Assembly (NCBI GenBank): GCA_963851385.1
Contig: CAWKPE010000007.1
Coordinates: forward strand, 1-64,000
Direction of reading: 5' to 3'
DNA from: CAWEFA01 sp963851385
GTDB taxonomy: Bacteria; Bacteroidota; Bacteroidia; Bacteroidales; DTGW01
DNA length: 64,000 nt
Shown: positions 27,120 to 36,567 of the stretch, in pieces
Layout of the letters: every line of letters begins with the position of its first letter
How positions within the stretch are numbered: position 1 is the stretch's first letter
Translations under genes and position numbers: made by a program
The notes under the pieces: generated by a model
Told to the model about the DNA's origin: nothing
Databases searched by the model: none
Seen by the model: the letters and a program-made list of their open reading frames with translations, nothing else

Positions 27120-28856
27120 ATGAAACATATTAATAAAATTATATTCATATTTTTATCTGTGTCAGTACTCTTCTTTTCCTGCAGTAAAGATTTTCTTGAT
27201 AGAAAACAAACTGGAGTACAAACTGAAGAAGCATTCTATACTACAATGGATAATATAAAACTTGGAGTAAACGGAACTTATGGATCTCTGAACTCATTGG
27301 TTAATCCAATTAATACTCTGGATGTGATGTACATTGTTTTTGGAAGTATTGCTTCGGATGATGCTGAGGCAGGTGGAGAAGCAGGAGGTAATGATTTTAT
27401 TGACATTCAGGATGCCGATAAAGGTACAACTCAACCGGAAGAAAATAAACAACTATCTGATTATTTCTGGGCTTATAATTACAAAACCATTTTACGTGCA
27501 ACTTCAACTTTGCAAGGTATTAACTCATTCAGGAGTGCTAATCCCGGGCTTAGTCAGGCCGATCTAAAAACTTTAAACCAATATGAAGGTGAAATGTATT
27601 TTATTTTGGCATTTATTCATTTCAAATTGATACAGGTATATGGAGGCATAATAATTGTTGATCGTCCCCTTGGAGGTAGTTCGTATAACTTACCACGTGA
27701 TTCAATATCTGCTTGTTTACATTTTGTAGAAAGCTGCCTCAGAAAAGCGTCAAATTTATTGCCGTTACAAAGTCAATATGCTGCTGCCGACATGGGAAGA
27801 GCAACAAAAGGAGCCGCACAGGGTTTTTTAGCAAAAGCATATCTTTACGAAGCTTCTTATGCAGAAAATTATCCTGGTGATATGCGTTTTTCCGGTTGCA
27901 AAAATACTTACAATTTAGCTATGATTTATGCTGACAGTGTAATTAATTCGGGTGAATACTATTTATTGGGAATGAATGGAGATCATTATAATTCTTATTG
28001 GGATTCAACTTCATCACCTACTTATCCAAACTTCACACCTGGTTACCGTTATATTTTTACTAGTGCCAGTAAAACATATAAAAACCCTCATGAAGCTGTT
28101 TTCGAAACTCAAAGTTTAAATGATAAATTAGGCTATCAGGTTACTCGTGGAACTTATCTGACCGTATATATGACAGTACGTAACTATAATGGTACTACAC
28201 TGGGATGGGGTTTCAATTGTCCTACGCAGGACCTTGTAAATGCTTACGATACACTGGATCCCAGGTTTAAAGTTTCAATTGGAAGAACAGGTGATCCGGT
28301 ATACCTAAACAATTCCTGGGGTAAAATTAATTGTATGCAAAGCCCTACAAATATGATAGGCCGAAAATTTGAAGCAGATTCATGGGAATACTGGGGAAAT
28401 CATACAACAGATGGTGCAGGACCAAATAATTTCCCATACCTTCGTTATGCTGATGTAGTGCTTATGGCCGCTGAAGCTGCTATAAAAGCAGGCGTTGCTT
28501 CATTACCTTTATCAAACAAAACTCCGCTTCAATTAGTAAATATGATTCGTCAGCGTGCAAGAAACAATGACATGAGTGCCGTCCCTGCTGATTTACCAAG
28601 TGTTGGATTTAATGATGTTGTTAATGAGCGCCGTCTTGAACTTGCTATGGAAGGTCAACGTTTCTTCGACCTGGTACGTTGGAAACAGGCTGAAGCAAAA
28701 ATTAACGGGCAGGCATTACAAAATTTTCTTAATGGCAAGCCGCAAGCTTCGCCTGTATCAGCTTCATTTATTCTGGGGAGAAATGAATTTTTTCCAATAC
28801 CAGAGTCTGAAACAATTAATGATCCTAACCTGGTACAATATCCCGGGTGGAATTAA
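27120..28856 (+). CDS. susD: SusD/RagB-like outer-membrane lipoprotein
   Basis: Surface glycan-binding partner that caps the SusC transporter. I prefer the ATG at 27120, giving MKHINKIIFIFLSVSVLFFSCSKDF, a lipoprotein signal with Cys in FFSC; an in-frame ATG at 27096 would add eight residues. SusD features are LDRKQTGVQTEEAFYTTMDN at the N-terminus, TPR-like helices, and the C-terminal VNERRLELAMEGQRFFDLVRWKQAE and FPIPESE motifs. It follows susC closely and precedes the transporter gene. With the upstream epimerase and phosphorylase the likely ligand is a beta-mannan oligosaccharide. Confidence 0.93.
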   Translation: MKHINKIIFIFLSVSVLFFSCSKDFLDRKQTGVQTEEAFYTTMDNIKLGVNGTYGSLNSLVNPINTLDVMYIVFGSIASDDAEAGGEAGGNDFIDIQDADKGTTQPEENKQLSDYFWAYNYKTILRATSTLQGINSFRSANPGLSQADLKTLNQYEGEMYFILAFIHFKLIQVYGGIIIVDRPLGGSSYNLPRDSISACLHFVESCLRKASNLLPLQSQYAAADMGRATKGAAQGFLAKAYLYEASYAENYPGDMRFSGCKNTYNLAMIYADSVINSGEYYLLGMNGDHYNSYWDSTSSPTYPNFTPGYRYIFTSASKTYKNPHEAVFETQSLNDKLGYQVTRGTYLTVYMTVRNYNGTTLGWGFNCPTQDLVNAYDTLDPRFKVSIGRTGDPVYLNNSWGKINCMQSPTNMIGRKFEADSWEYWGNHTTDGAGPNNFPYLRYADVVLMAAEAAIKAGVASLPLSNKTPLQLVNMIRQRARNNDMSAVPADLPSVGFNDVVNERRLELAMEGQRFFDLVRWKQAEAKINGQALQNFLNGKPQASPVSASFILGRNEFFPIPESETINDPNLVQYPGWN

Positions 28857-28885
28857 AATATTGTAATAAACCAAAATTAAATATG

Positions 28886-28915
28886 AGGCTCTGATGAATA
28901 ATCAGAGCCTTTATT
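28886..28915 (+). terminator. Hairpin terminator after susD
   Basis: AGGCTCTGAT pairs with ATCAGAGCCT around a GAATA loop and is followed by a T-rich TTATTCTTTC. It should end the susCD message partly or wholly before the MFS gene. Confidence 0.85.
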
Positions 28916-28940
28916 CTTTCAATAAATAAAAATTAAAAAA

Positions 28941-30104
28941 ATGAAAAAATCCGGTATCCTCGTTCTATTGCCCATTTTTTTTGGTTTTTTTGTCATGGGT
29001 TTTGTAGATATTGTTGGCAGTGTAAGAAACTACGTAAAAGCTGATTTTTCCTTAAATAATACTTTAGCTAACTTTTTGCCAATGATGGTGTTTCTTTGGT
29101 TCCTAATACTGTCGGTTCCGGTTGGTCTGATAATGAACAAATATGGCAGAAAGAATACTGTTTTAATAAGTTTAATTATTACAATAATTGCATTATTAGT
29201 ACCATTTATCAACTACAGTTTTCTTACGGCGCTCGCAGCTTTTGCTTTACTGGGAATAGGGAATACAATTTTGCAAGTCTCTTTGAATCCATTAGTAACT
29301 AATGTAATATCCAATGAAAAAATACCTGGCAGCCTTACGCTGGGACAATTTATCAAAGCATCTTCTTCTTTTCTGGGACCTGTAACCATAACCTGTGCAG
29401 CAAGATACTTTGACAATTGGAAATTAATATTTCCTGTTTATGCAATTGTTTCATTTATTTCAGCAATATGGTTAGTCTCAATAAAAATTGAAAAAGAAAA
29501 GATAACAAGTAAAACTACTACATTTAACGAGTGTATTGGCTTACTAAAGAACAATTATATATTATTGCTATTTATAAGCATTCTTTTAATTGTAGGAGTT
29601 GACGTAGGAATGAACACTACAATCCCCGAATATCTTAAAAGCAAATTTCATCTATCTAATGATCAGGCAGTATTTGATATAACATATTATTTTGGAGCAA
29701 AAATTGCCGGAACTTTTATTGGTACCTTTATATTATTTAAAATTCCAATCAGATCAATATTTCCAATTTCTGCAATAATTGCAGTAATAGCATTTGTATC
29801 TATGCTTTTCATTTCAGGTTTAGGGCTTATTTTAATAAATATTGTGATTATTGGTCTTTCATGTGCCAATGTATTTTCAATGATCTTTTCCCTGGCTATT
29901 CAAAAAATGCCTGAGAAAATGAATGAGATATCAGGTTTAATGATAATGGGCGTTTCCGGAGGTGCGCTTGTACTTCCTGTAATGGGATTTCTTTCAGATA
30001 AAGTTGGCCAATTAGGAGGAATGCTTGTGTTGCTTGCATGTCTGTTATATATACTAATTTTCTCATTAACCCTGCCTAGAAAATCTGATGTTTTAAGTGC
30101 ATAA
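28941..30104 (+). CDS. MFS sugar transporter (FHS-like)
   Basis: Inner-membrane major facilitator with about 12 hydrophobic segments in 387 aa. The first is GFFVMGFVDIVGSVRNYVK, where the D and N positions resemble the FHS fucose/glucose symporter subfamily. A GKYGRKN-like loop (MNKYGRKNT) follows helix 2 and PRKS ends the protein. It probably brings the disaccharide or its monosaccharides from the periplasm into the cytoplasm. It is the last gene of the mannan-oligosaccharide locus and is preceded by a terminator, so it may have its own transcript or rely on readthrough. Confidence 0.8.
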   Translation: MKKSGILVLLPIFFGFFVMGFVDIVGSVRNYVKADFSLNNTLANFLPMMVFLWFLILSVPVGLIMNKYGRKNTVLISLIITIIALLVPFINYSFLTALAAFALLGIGNTILQVSLNPLVTNVISNEKIPGSLTLGQFIKASSSFLGPVTITCAARYFDNWKLIFPVYAIVSFISAIWLVSIKIEKEKITSKTTTFNECIGLLKNNYILLLFISILLIVGVDVGMNTTIPEYLKSKFHLSNDQAVFDITYYFGAKIAGTFIGTFILFKIPIRSIFPISAIIAVIAFVSMLFISGLGLILINIVIIGLSCANVFSMIFSLAIQKMPEKMNEISGLMIMGVSGGALVLPVMGFLSDKVGQLGGMLVLLACLLYILIFSLTLPRKSDVLSA

Positions 30105-30106
30105 AA

Positions 30107-30538
30107 TTATTTGCTCAACTTATGAAGCTTTAGAAATTCTTTTAATTCATTTGTAAAGGTCTGCTTTTTATGATGTTCTTTCTGGTTTTTAATGTATTCC
30201 ATCATTTTTGATAATAGTGATTCACTGACGCTAAAAGCAGCATATTCCGGTTGCCAGGCAAAAGAACCGGAAGAAAAATAATTCTTATTTATAATAGCAG
30301 CACTTGTAGTTATTAATTCCTCTACAGTTTTATTTAATGATTTTTCCGGGTTCAATAAAAAAATGGCATGCACATGATCTGCTGTTCCATTAATCATTTC
30401 CACAAAGCAACCATAGTTCGTAATTTCTTCTTTTAAAAATGCATGTATTTTATTCTCAAAATCAGGATGTAAAAGTGGTAATTTATCTTTTGTACTTAAT
30501 ATTAAATGAATCCAGACTTTAGTTTTTGGTTGTGTCAT
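30107..30538 (-). CDS. IS200/IS605-like Y1 transposase (RAYT-type), solitary
   Basis: HUH single-strand transposase with the metal-binding His pair in TADHVHAIF near residues 53-61 and the catalytic Tyr in MMEYIKNQKEHHKK near 113-126. At 143 aa it lacks the usual last few residues (a YDERYVW-like end) but keeps all catalytic positions. It is squeezed between neighbouring genes, with 2 bp to the MFS gene and 27 bp to the next. There is no room for insertion-sequence ends, which fits a resident REP-associated (RAYT-like) protein rather than a recent IS. Confidence 0.88.
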   Translation of the reverse strand: MTQPKTKVWIHLILSTKDKLPLLHPDFENKIHAFLKEEITNYGCFVEMINGTADHVHAIFLLNPEKSLNKTVEELITTSAAIINKNYFSSGSFAWQPEYAAFSVSESLLSKMMEYIKNQKEHHKKQTFTNELKEFLKLHKLSK

Positions 30539-30565
30539 GACTAATGGTACAATTAAAAAACATAG

Positions 30566-31429
30566 TTATTTCCCAAATACTTTCTGCAAAATATCTCCAA
30601 CTGCATCGCTGGCCCATTTGAGGGGATCCTTTCTGATAGAACGTTCCTGATCACCAATTTTCAAAAACAAGCCATCCAGGGCTTTCTCTGTAACATATTC
30701 GCCCAACGTTGTATCTCTTATTGGAGTAATGGACTGAAGTGCAGTTCTCTCGTCAGAAGATAAATAAGGTACTAATTGATCTGCTTCCAAAATTGTAGTG
30801 GCCGCGCTTGCAGCTTGGTTATAAAGAGATGTCAATTCAGACCATATTTCATTCGTTGAGAAACCAAGACCCAGCACATCTTTATCCAATTCTCCATCAA
30901 TCGGAGCTTTATAAGCTCTCACAAGGTCGTTATACGTTGTTGATCTGAGGTAATCTGTAGCAGCTGTAGAATCAAAACTTGAAGCACTTTTTTTACTTCC
31001 TGCAGCCGGATTTGTTCCGTTAAGGATTGACAGACCATCCGAAATGGTCAATGAAGTAATAGCATTTGTTAAAATTGGCCTGGCAGAATCGGCTGCATAT
31101 TCAGCTGCCCTGTTCATTGAATGAATCACTTTATCTACATATGGATTTAAGTCTACTCCTAACTCAGAACTGTATTGATTTATAGTAGGAATATTATTTG
31201 TAATTATACTTGCCTCTGGCGGAAGCAATATCTTAATAGCAGCATCCTTATAATATCCATCTACCACCGATGTAATTTTAACAGCACTATCAGTTCCAAC
31301 CTGTAAAGCAGTTTTAAGTCCATTTACTATATCATCATTAGATAATCCGGCATTTTCAAGCTTATCGCAGGAAATAATAAATAGACAAATAAAAATAAGT
31401 CCTGAAAGTATTTTTATAAAGTTCTTCAT
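30566..31429 (-). CDS. DUF4197 lipoprotein
   Basis: Envelope protein of unknown function. The N-terminus is a lipoprotein signal (LIFICLFIISCDKL, Cys near residue 21). The body matches the DUF4197 layout: an LSNDDIVNGLKTALQVGTD start, KILLPPEA, NRAAEYAAD, ILNGTNPAA, and a C-terminal ALDGLFLKIGDQERSIRKDPLKWASDAVGDILQKVFG. The 287 aa length is somewhat longer than common members because of a Ser/Ala linker. It is monocistronic. Confidence 0.85.
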   Translation of the reverse strand: MKNFIKILSGLIFICLFIISCDKLENAGLSNDDIVNGLKTALQVGTDSAVKITSVVDGYYKDAAIKILLPPEASIITNNIPTINQYSSELGVDLNPYVDKVIHSMNRAAEYAADSARPILTNAITSLTISDGLSILNGTNPAAGSKKSASSFDSTAATDYLRSTTYNDLVRAYKAPIDGELDKDVLGLGFSTNEIWSELTSLYNQAASAATTILEADQLVPYLSSDERTALQSITPIRDTTLGEYVTEKALDGLFLKIGDQERSIRKDPLKWASDAVGDILQKVFGK

Positions 31430-31572
31430 TTTATGTAGTTTAAATTTATTATTAGCTTTTTTTTGTCAATTCATTTATAATTAAATTCTAATTTACAAAA
31501 ATTTAAGTTCAAAGTTCAAGATATTTTATTTATTGATTTTGATTTATTCGCCAAACAAAACAAAACAAATTG

Positions 31573-33018
31573 CTATTCAATATTTGTTGTTTTCAATTCC
31601 ATCTCCCTGTGTCTTGCAATGATATTTATTTCACTAAATTTTCTAGAAAGATGAGATGATAGTTTTTCCGCAGCATAAATTGATCTATGTTGCCCCCCGG
31701 TACATCCAAAATTTACCATAAGCTGCGTATATCCTTTAATATGATATGACTCTATTGCAGAATCGACTATATTAAATATATTTTCCAGGAACAAAGAAAC
31801 TTTTGAATCTTCATCTAAAAAATCGATAACCGATTTATCAAGTCCTGTAAGATTTTTGAATTTTTCCAGTTTGCCAGGATTATTGAATAACCTGCAATCA
31901 AAAACAAATCCACCGCCATTAAGTGTTTCATCAACTGGTATACCCCGACGATATGAAAAACTGTTAATATTTACTGTTACATTAATTGTACCAGAAGAAA
32001 TATTTTTAATTTGCTCGGAAATCACAAGATTATCCCAAACCTTCTCCAACTCAGGAAAAGAAACAGGCAACTTGATATTTGATCGAAGCCATTTTAAATG
32101 CTCAAGTGCTTTTGGAATGCTTTGAAGAAATAATTTTTTTTTCTCATACAAACCCCTGAAACCATACGCCCCCATTGCCTGCATCAACCTGATATAAACA
32201 TATCCATAATAATACTTCAAAAATGATTTTGTATCTATATTAATATACTTTCTCAGAACATTTAAATAATAGTCCAGCAATTGTTCCCTGATATCGCTAT
32301 TCAATGATGTTTTTGCCTCAAATAGTATTGAAGCAATGTCATACTGAAGTGCTCCACGGCGACCACCCTGGTAATCTATAAAAAACGGCTCATCTTTAAA
32401 TATCATAATATTGCGAGACTGAAAATCGCGATACATAAAATAATTGCAGTTAGCTTCTAAAAGAAAATCGCTGAAAGTTTGAAAGTCATTTTCAAGATGC
32501 TGTTCATCGAAAGGTACTTTAGCTAATTTTAAAAAATAATATTTAAAGTAATTCAAATCCCACATCATAGATAGCTTATCGAATGCGCTGCGAGGATAAC
32601 AGATTGAATAATCTATTGCCTTGCTTCCTTTAACCTGAAATAAAGGAAGTTGTTCAAGAACTTTTTTATAAATATTTAATTTTCTGGATGTATAATTACT
32701 TTCATCTTCATTATCGGAGAAACATTTAAGAAGTGTCGTATCTCCAAAATCCTGTAAAATGTAAACATTATTTTCAATATTTTCAGAATAAATTTCCGGA
32801 ACATTTAAACCAAGTTTAAGAAAACTTTTTGTAAAGCCCATAAAAGCAATGTTTTCTTTTTTGTCTTCATTAAATACGCCAATATAGCTATCATTGCTAC
32901 TCTTAATCCTGTAATATTTCCTGTAAGAACCGGAAGATGGTAAAAGTTCAATTGTATCTGGTTTCTTATTTCTAAAACTTTTAAAAAGTCTTTCAATAGC
33001 TTTTAATTCAATATTCAT
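31573..33018 (-). CDS. APH-type sugar kinase fused to RapZ C-terminal domain
   Basis: Two-domain protein of 481 aa. Residues 1-330 resemble the aminoglycoside-phosphotransferase/AmgK family, with ILQDFGDTTLL, the Brenner-type catalytic loop RDFQSRNIM and the metal-binding IDYQGG. AmgK-type kinases phosphorylate the anomeric position of amino sugars such as MurNAc. Residues 345-481 are the RapZ C-terminal domain, with SYRRGIPVDETLNGGGFVFDCR and the signature GCTGGQHRS. The RapZ N-terminal P-loop domain is absent. The fusion suggests amino-sugar sensing or recycling linked to cell-wall precursor control. A separate nucleotidyltransferase at 51829-52743 could be the partner of such a kinase. Confidence 0.85.
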   Translation of the reverse strand: MNIELKAIERLFKSFRNKKPDTIELLPSSGSYRKYYRIKSSNDSYIGVFNEDKKENIAFMGFTKSFLKLGLNVPEIYSENIENNVYILQDFGDTTLLKCFSDNEDESNYTSRKLNIYKKVLEQLPLFQVKGSKAIDYSICYPRSAFDKLSMMWDLNYFKYYFLKLAKVPFDEQHLENDFQTFSDFLLEANCNYFMYRDFQSRNIMIFKDEPFFIDYQGGRRGALQYDIASILFEAKTSLNSDIREQLLDYYLNVLRKYINIDTKSFLKYYYGYVYIRLMQAMGAYGFRGLYEKKKLFLQSIPKALEHLKWLRSNIKLPVSFPELEKVWDNLVISEQIKNISSGTINVTVNINSFSYRRGIPVDETLNGGGFVFDCRLFNNPGKLEKFKNLTGLDKSVIDFLDEDSKVSLFLENIFNIVDSAIESYHIKGYTQLMVNFGCTGGQHRSIYAAEKLSSHLSRKFSEINIIARHREMELKTTNIE

Positions 33019-33196
33019 TTTGATTTTCCGGATTATTCATTACAAATTTAAATAAAACATTCATTATTATTTTGCAAGGTCACAATTCGCTTGTTAAGCT
33101 AATAAAACTTGTTATAAATTATTAAGATGCAAATAATGAAATTGATATTATTTCAATTTTTTTATACTTTTATAAAGAAATTATTTAGAATTATTT

Positions 33197-33652
33197 ATGA
33201 GGCTTGAGTTTTTCGGTATTGAAAATTTAAATTTTGTTGAGTTTAACTTCACAGGCGATGATTTAAACTGTCATCGCTTAAATGAAGAATCATTTTTCCT
33301 GAGCAGCGAAGTCTTTAACTTGTATGCTCATTGTTATGAGCAAAGCAATGAATTGTATGAATATTTTGAACCGACAAAATACAATTCGCGTAAAATAATA
33401 GTTCTTCGCAATGAACTTACTGTTAATCTCGAAAAACTTTCCAGAATTAAAACTGTTGATGAATTCGTAAATTATATTGATAATGTATTTCTGGGTAAAA
33501 CTTTTCTTATTGAACTGGAAAAGGCTGATTCGTCCTGGAAAGAAAACTGGGAATCGTATAATTTAAAATTAAAAGAAATTAATAAAGAAATGATTACCAT
33601 AGTTGATCGTTGCATTGATGAAAGCCGGATACTTTGGGTAATTGGATATTAA
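33197..33652 (+). CDS. Hypothetical protein (151 aa)
   Basis: Not recognised. Soluble and acidic, mostly helical in the second half (LKLKEINKEMITIVDRCIDES), with no signal peptide. It is divergent from the APH-RapZ gene and 136 bp upstream of truA on the same strand. Confidence 0.6.
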   Translation: MRLEFFGIENLNFVEFNFTGDDLNCHRLNEESFFLSSEVFNLYAHCYEQSNELYEYFEPTKYNSRKIIVLRNELTVNLEKLSRIKTVDEFVNYIDNVFLGKTFLIELEKADSSWKENWESYNLKLKEINKEMITIVDRCIDESRILWVIGY

Positions 33653-33788
33653 AGGAAGCAGTTAGTGAAAAGTTTTCTGTTAAAAAAATCTATTTAATAC
33701 ATCTATAATAAAGCATATTGTTCTAATCAATTGAATTGATCCTGCACTGACTATTATTTCTAAAACTTGTACATTTGAATAAAAAAAA

Positions 33789-34541
33789 TTGAAACAGCGT
33801 TATTTCATACAATTATGCTTTAAGGGTACTAATTTTCATGGCTGGCAAAATCAGGCGAATACAATTACAGCTCAGGCAGTATTAGAAAAGTCATTAGCTG
33901 TTTTGTTGCGCAAGCACACTCCGATTATTGGAGCGGGTCGCACAGATACCGGAGTTCATGCTGATTTTTTTATGGCGCATTTTGATTCTGAAGAATTAAT
34001 AACAGATAATAAAAAATTTATTTACCAATTGAATCATATCTTGCCAAATGATATTGTAATTCAGAATATATTCCCGGTTATTGCATCCGCACATTCACGT
34101 TTTAGTGCAATTTCACGCACTTATGAATATTATATAACCCTATGTAAAAATCCCTTCGAAACTGAATATTGTTTACTTTTAAATCACCAACCGGATTTAT
34201 TATTATTAAATAAAGCTAGTGAATTATTATATGAATATTCTGATTTTACAAGCTTTTGTAAATTGCATAGCGATAATAAAACGAATATCTGCAAAATATT
34301 CGAGGCTGAGTGGCGAAACGAAAACAATAAACTGATTTTTAAAATAAGAGCCAATCGTTTCTTGAGAGATATGGTTAGGGCACTTGTTGGCACAATGTTG
34401 AATGTGGGTTATAGAAAAAAAACAATATCAGATTTCAGAAACATAATTGAAGCTCGTAATCGAAGTAAAGCAGGAACCTCAGTTCCTGCTCATGGTTTAT
34501 ATTTAGTTGATATTGAATATCCGAAAGAAATATTTAGCTAA
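33789..34541 (+). CDS. truA: tRNA pseudouridine synthase A
   Basis: Makes pseudouridine at positions 38-40 of tRNA anticodon arms. The gene starts with TTG at 33789, giving MKQRYFIQLCFKGTNFHGWQNQ. The catalytic Asp lies in GAGRTDTGVHA near residues 53-63; FSAISRTYEYYI and FLRDMVRALVGTMLNVG follow. The 250 aa length is normal. A TACATTTG box at 33770-33777 could be its promoter, which would make the leader very short. Confidence 0.92.
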   Translation: MKQRYFIQLCFKGTNFHGWQNQANTITAQAVLEKSLAVLLRKHTPIIGAGRTDTGVHADFFMAHFDSEELITDNKKFIYQLNHILPNDIVIQNIFPVIASAHSRFSAISRTYEYYITLCKNPFETEYCLLLNHQPDLLLLNKASELLYEYSDFTSFCKLHSDNKTNICKIFEAEWRNENNKLIFKIRANRFLRDMVRALVGTMLNVGYRKKTISDFRNIIEARNRSKAGTSVPAHGLYLVDIEYPKEIFS

Positions 34542-34737
34542 TTTTTTTTAATGTTTGTAAAAGCAGCAGAAACATTAGTTTAATTTTAACGTAAAATTTT
34601 AGTTTGATAAATCTTTCATTCATCTAAATAATAGATAATTAAAAAATTTATACCTAAAATTTTGAAAATATAGGGATAGTATTTAAAAGTTGAATCTATT
34701 TTGTAATTTAGGACTTGTTAATTAAATTAAATTAAAT

Positions 34738-36276
34738 ATGAGACTAACCATTACCCGAAAATTAAGTATTGGCTTTGGAACGGTAGTATTTATAATCATT
34801 GTAAATGTTTTTTTAACTTCTATTATGTCACATAATAATAAAAAGTTAAATGAAGAAATTACCAATGTATTTGTGCCATCAGCAAGTCTTTTAAATGATT
34901 TGGCAAATCAAATCTCGAACTCAAAAATGCTCATTAAAAATTGGGTTTATATTGACAAAGTTGCTGACACACCTGAGAAAAATAAATTAAAAGAATTACA
35001 TGAAAAAGATTTTCCATTGCTTAACAAGTTAATAACAGATACTTCAAAATTGTGGGCTAAATATTTGTCACCTGAAGTAGAAAATACTTATCAAAGAATT
35101 TCAAAAATAATTACAGACAGCTTGTTTGTTCAGCATAAGCAAATAATGGAGAAATTAACGAACCTTGCAAACTACGACGATTTTATGATCATGTCGGAAA
35201 TTACTCCCCTAGTTGAAGGAAATGGATCATTAATGATCCAGACCGATAACACAGTAAAGGAAATTAAAAATCTGGAGAATACATTTAATGAAAAAGCAAA
35301 TGAACTTCGTCTTGCTATGGGAGAATCATTTAATAGTTTTCAGACATTTACCATAATAGCTGGAATAATAGTAATTTTTATAACACTGATTATATCTTTT
35401 TGGATTACAAGTTCAATATCCAATCCATTAAAAAAAGGAGTAGAATTTGCTCAAACTTTTGAGAACGGTGATATAACTGCAACTATTGATATAAATCAAA
35501 GTGATGAATTTGGAGATCTTGCAAATGCACTGCGAAGCATGCAGGCCAAGCTTGCGGAAATTATAGGTATTTTTATAACCAGTGCCGAGAATATTGCAGA
35601 AGCAAGCAACCAAATAAATGATAGTTCAAGAAATCTTTCTATGAATGCTTCCAGCCAGGCCGCTTCAACAGAAGAAATTTCTTCATCAATTGAAGAAATT
35701 GCATCAAATATCCAGCAAAATACGGATAATTCGATGCAAACTGAAAAAATTTCATTACTTGCTGCAAATGAAATCAAAAAAGTAAATGAAGCTGCTAAAA
35801 ATTCGGCTTCATCAATGAAACGAATTGATGAGAGAATAACTGTAATTAATGACATAGCTTTCCAAACAAACATATTAGCTCTAAATGCCGCAGTTGAAGC
35901 TGCACGTGCCGGTGAACATGGAAAAGGATTTGCAGTAGTTGCAGCAGAAGTCCGCAAATTAGCAGAACGCAGCAAAATAGCTGCTGAAGAAATTGGAGAA
36001 TTATCGCGTAAAAGTTTGCTTGATTCAGAAGAGTCAAGTAAACAATTAGAAGCTGTAGTGCCCGAAATAGAACATACTGCCAAATTGGTTAAGGAGATTA
36101 CTGCAGCCAATCTTGAACAGAATTCAAGTATAGACCAGATCAATAATTCCATACAACAACTTAATACTTCAACGCAACAAAGTGCAGCATCTGCTGAAAA
36201 AATGTCATTAAATTCAGATGACCTTGCCAAGCTTGCTTCTGAACTAAAACGAACAGCAGGGTACTTTAGGGTTTAA
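34738..36276 (+). CDS. Methyl-accepting chemotaxis protein
   Basis: Transmembrane chemoreceptor of 512 aa. TM1 is near residues 10-31, then comes a periplasmic four-helix-bundle-like sensor of about 170 residues, TM2 near 199-222, a HAMP domain, and the cytoplasmic signalling domain. The CheW/CheA-contact hairpin tip is well kept (VINDIAFQTNILALNAAVEAARAGE, near 365-390, then GKGFAVVAAEVRKLAERS). There is no C-terminal CheR-tethering pentapeptide (it ends TAGYFRV). No cheA, cheW or flagellar genes lie nearby, so partners are elsewhere and could control gliding or pili. Confidence 0.93.
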   Translation: MRLTITRKLSIGFGTVVFIIIVNVFLTSIMSHNNKKLNEEITNVFVPSASLLNDLANQISNSKMLIKNWVYIDKVADTPEKNKLKELHEKDFPLLNKLITDTSKLWAKYLSPEVENTYQRISKIITDSLFVQHKQIMEKLTNLANYDDFMIMSEITPLVEGNGSLMIQTDNTVKEIKNLENTFNEKANELRLAMGESFNSFQTFTIIAGIIVIFITLIISFWITSSISNPLKKGVEFAQTFENGDITATIDINQSDEFGDLANALRSMQAKLAEIIGIFITSAENIAEASNQINDSSRNLSMNASSQAASTEEISSSIEEIASNIQQNTDNSMQTEKISLLAANEIKKVNEAAKNSASSMKRIDERITVINDIAFQTNILALNAAVEAARAGEHGKGFAVVAAEVRKLAERSKIAAEEIGELSRKSLLDSEESSKQLEAVVPEIEHTAKLVKEITAANLEQNSSIDQINNSIQQLNTSTQQSAASAEKMSLNSDDLAKLASELKRTAGYFRV

Positions 36277-36567
36277 ACTAAATGAGCTTATATTATCTTC
36301 AACCCTGCACAGCAGAGTACATTATTTTTATGGTTTCAATCTGTTGAATTCAGAATAAACTGGAATTAATTCTTTTGTTTGATTTTTTTTTCTTAAATTA
36401 AACTTTACAAATGATTTTACATATAATATTTTAATTAAGTAAATTTTAGTAGTTTATGAATTCAAAGTTCAGGAAAATTATTACCTCTATTAAACTAATG
36501 TGCCGTTTACTTTGCTTTTCAATTCAATCAAAAAATATCTTGTTTTTTAATATCTAAATGGAACACT

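Noticed and set aside
35496..36230. 244-codon minus-strand frame
   Set aside because: Complement of the chemoreceptor signalling domain; Ala/Ser-rich composition arises from the receptor's own codons.
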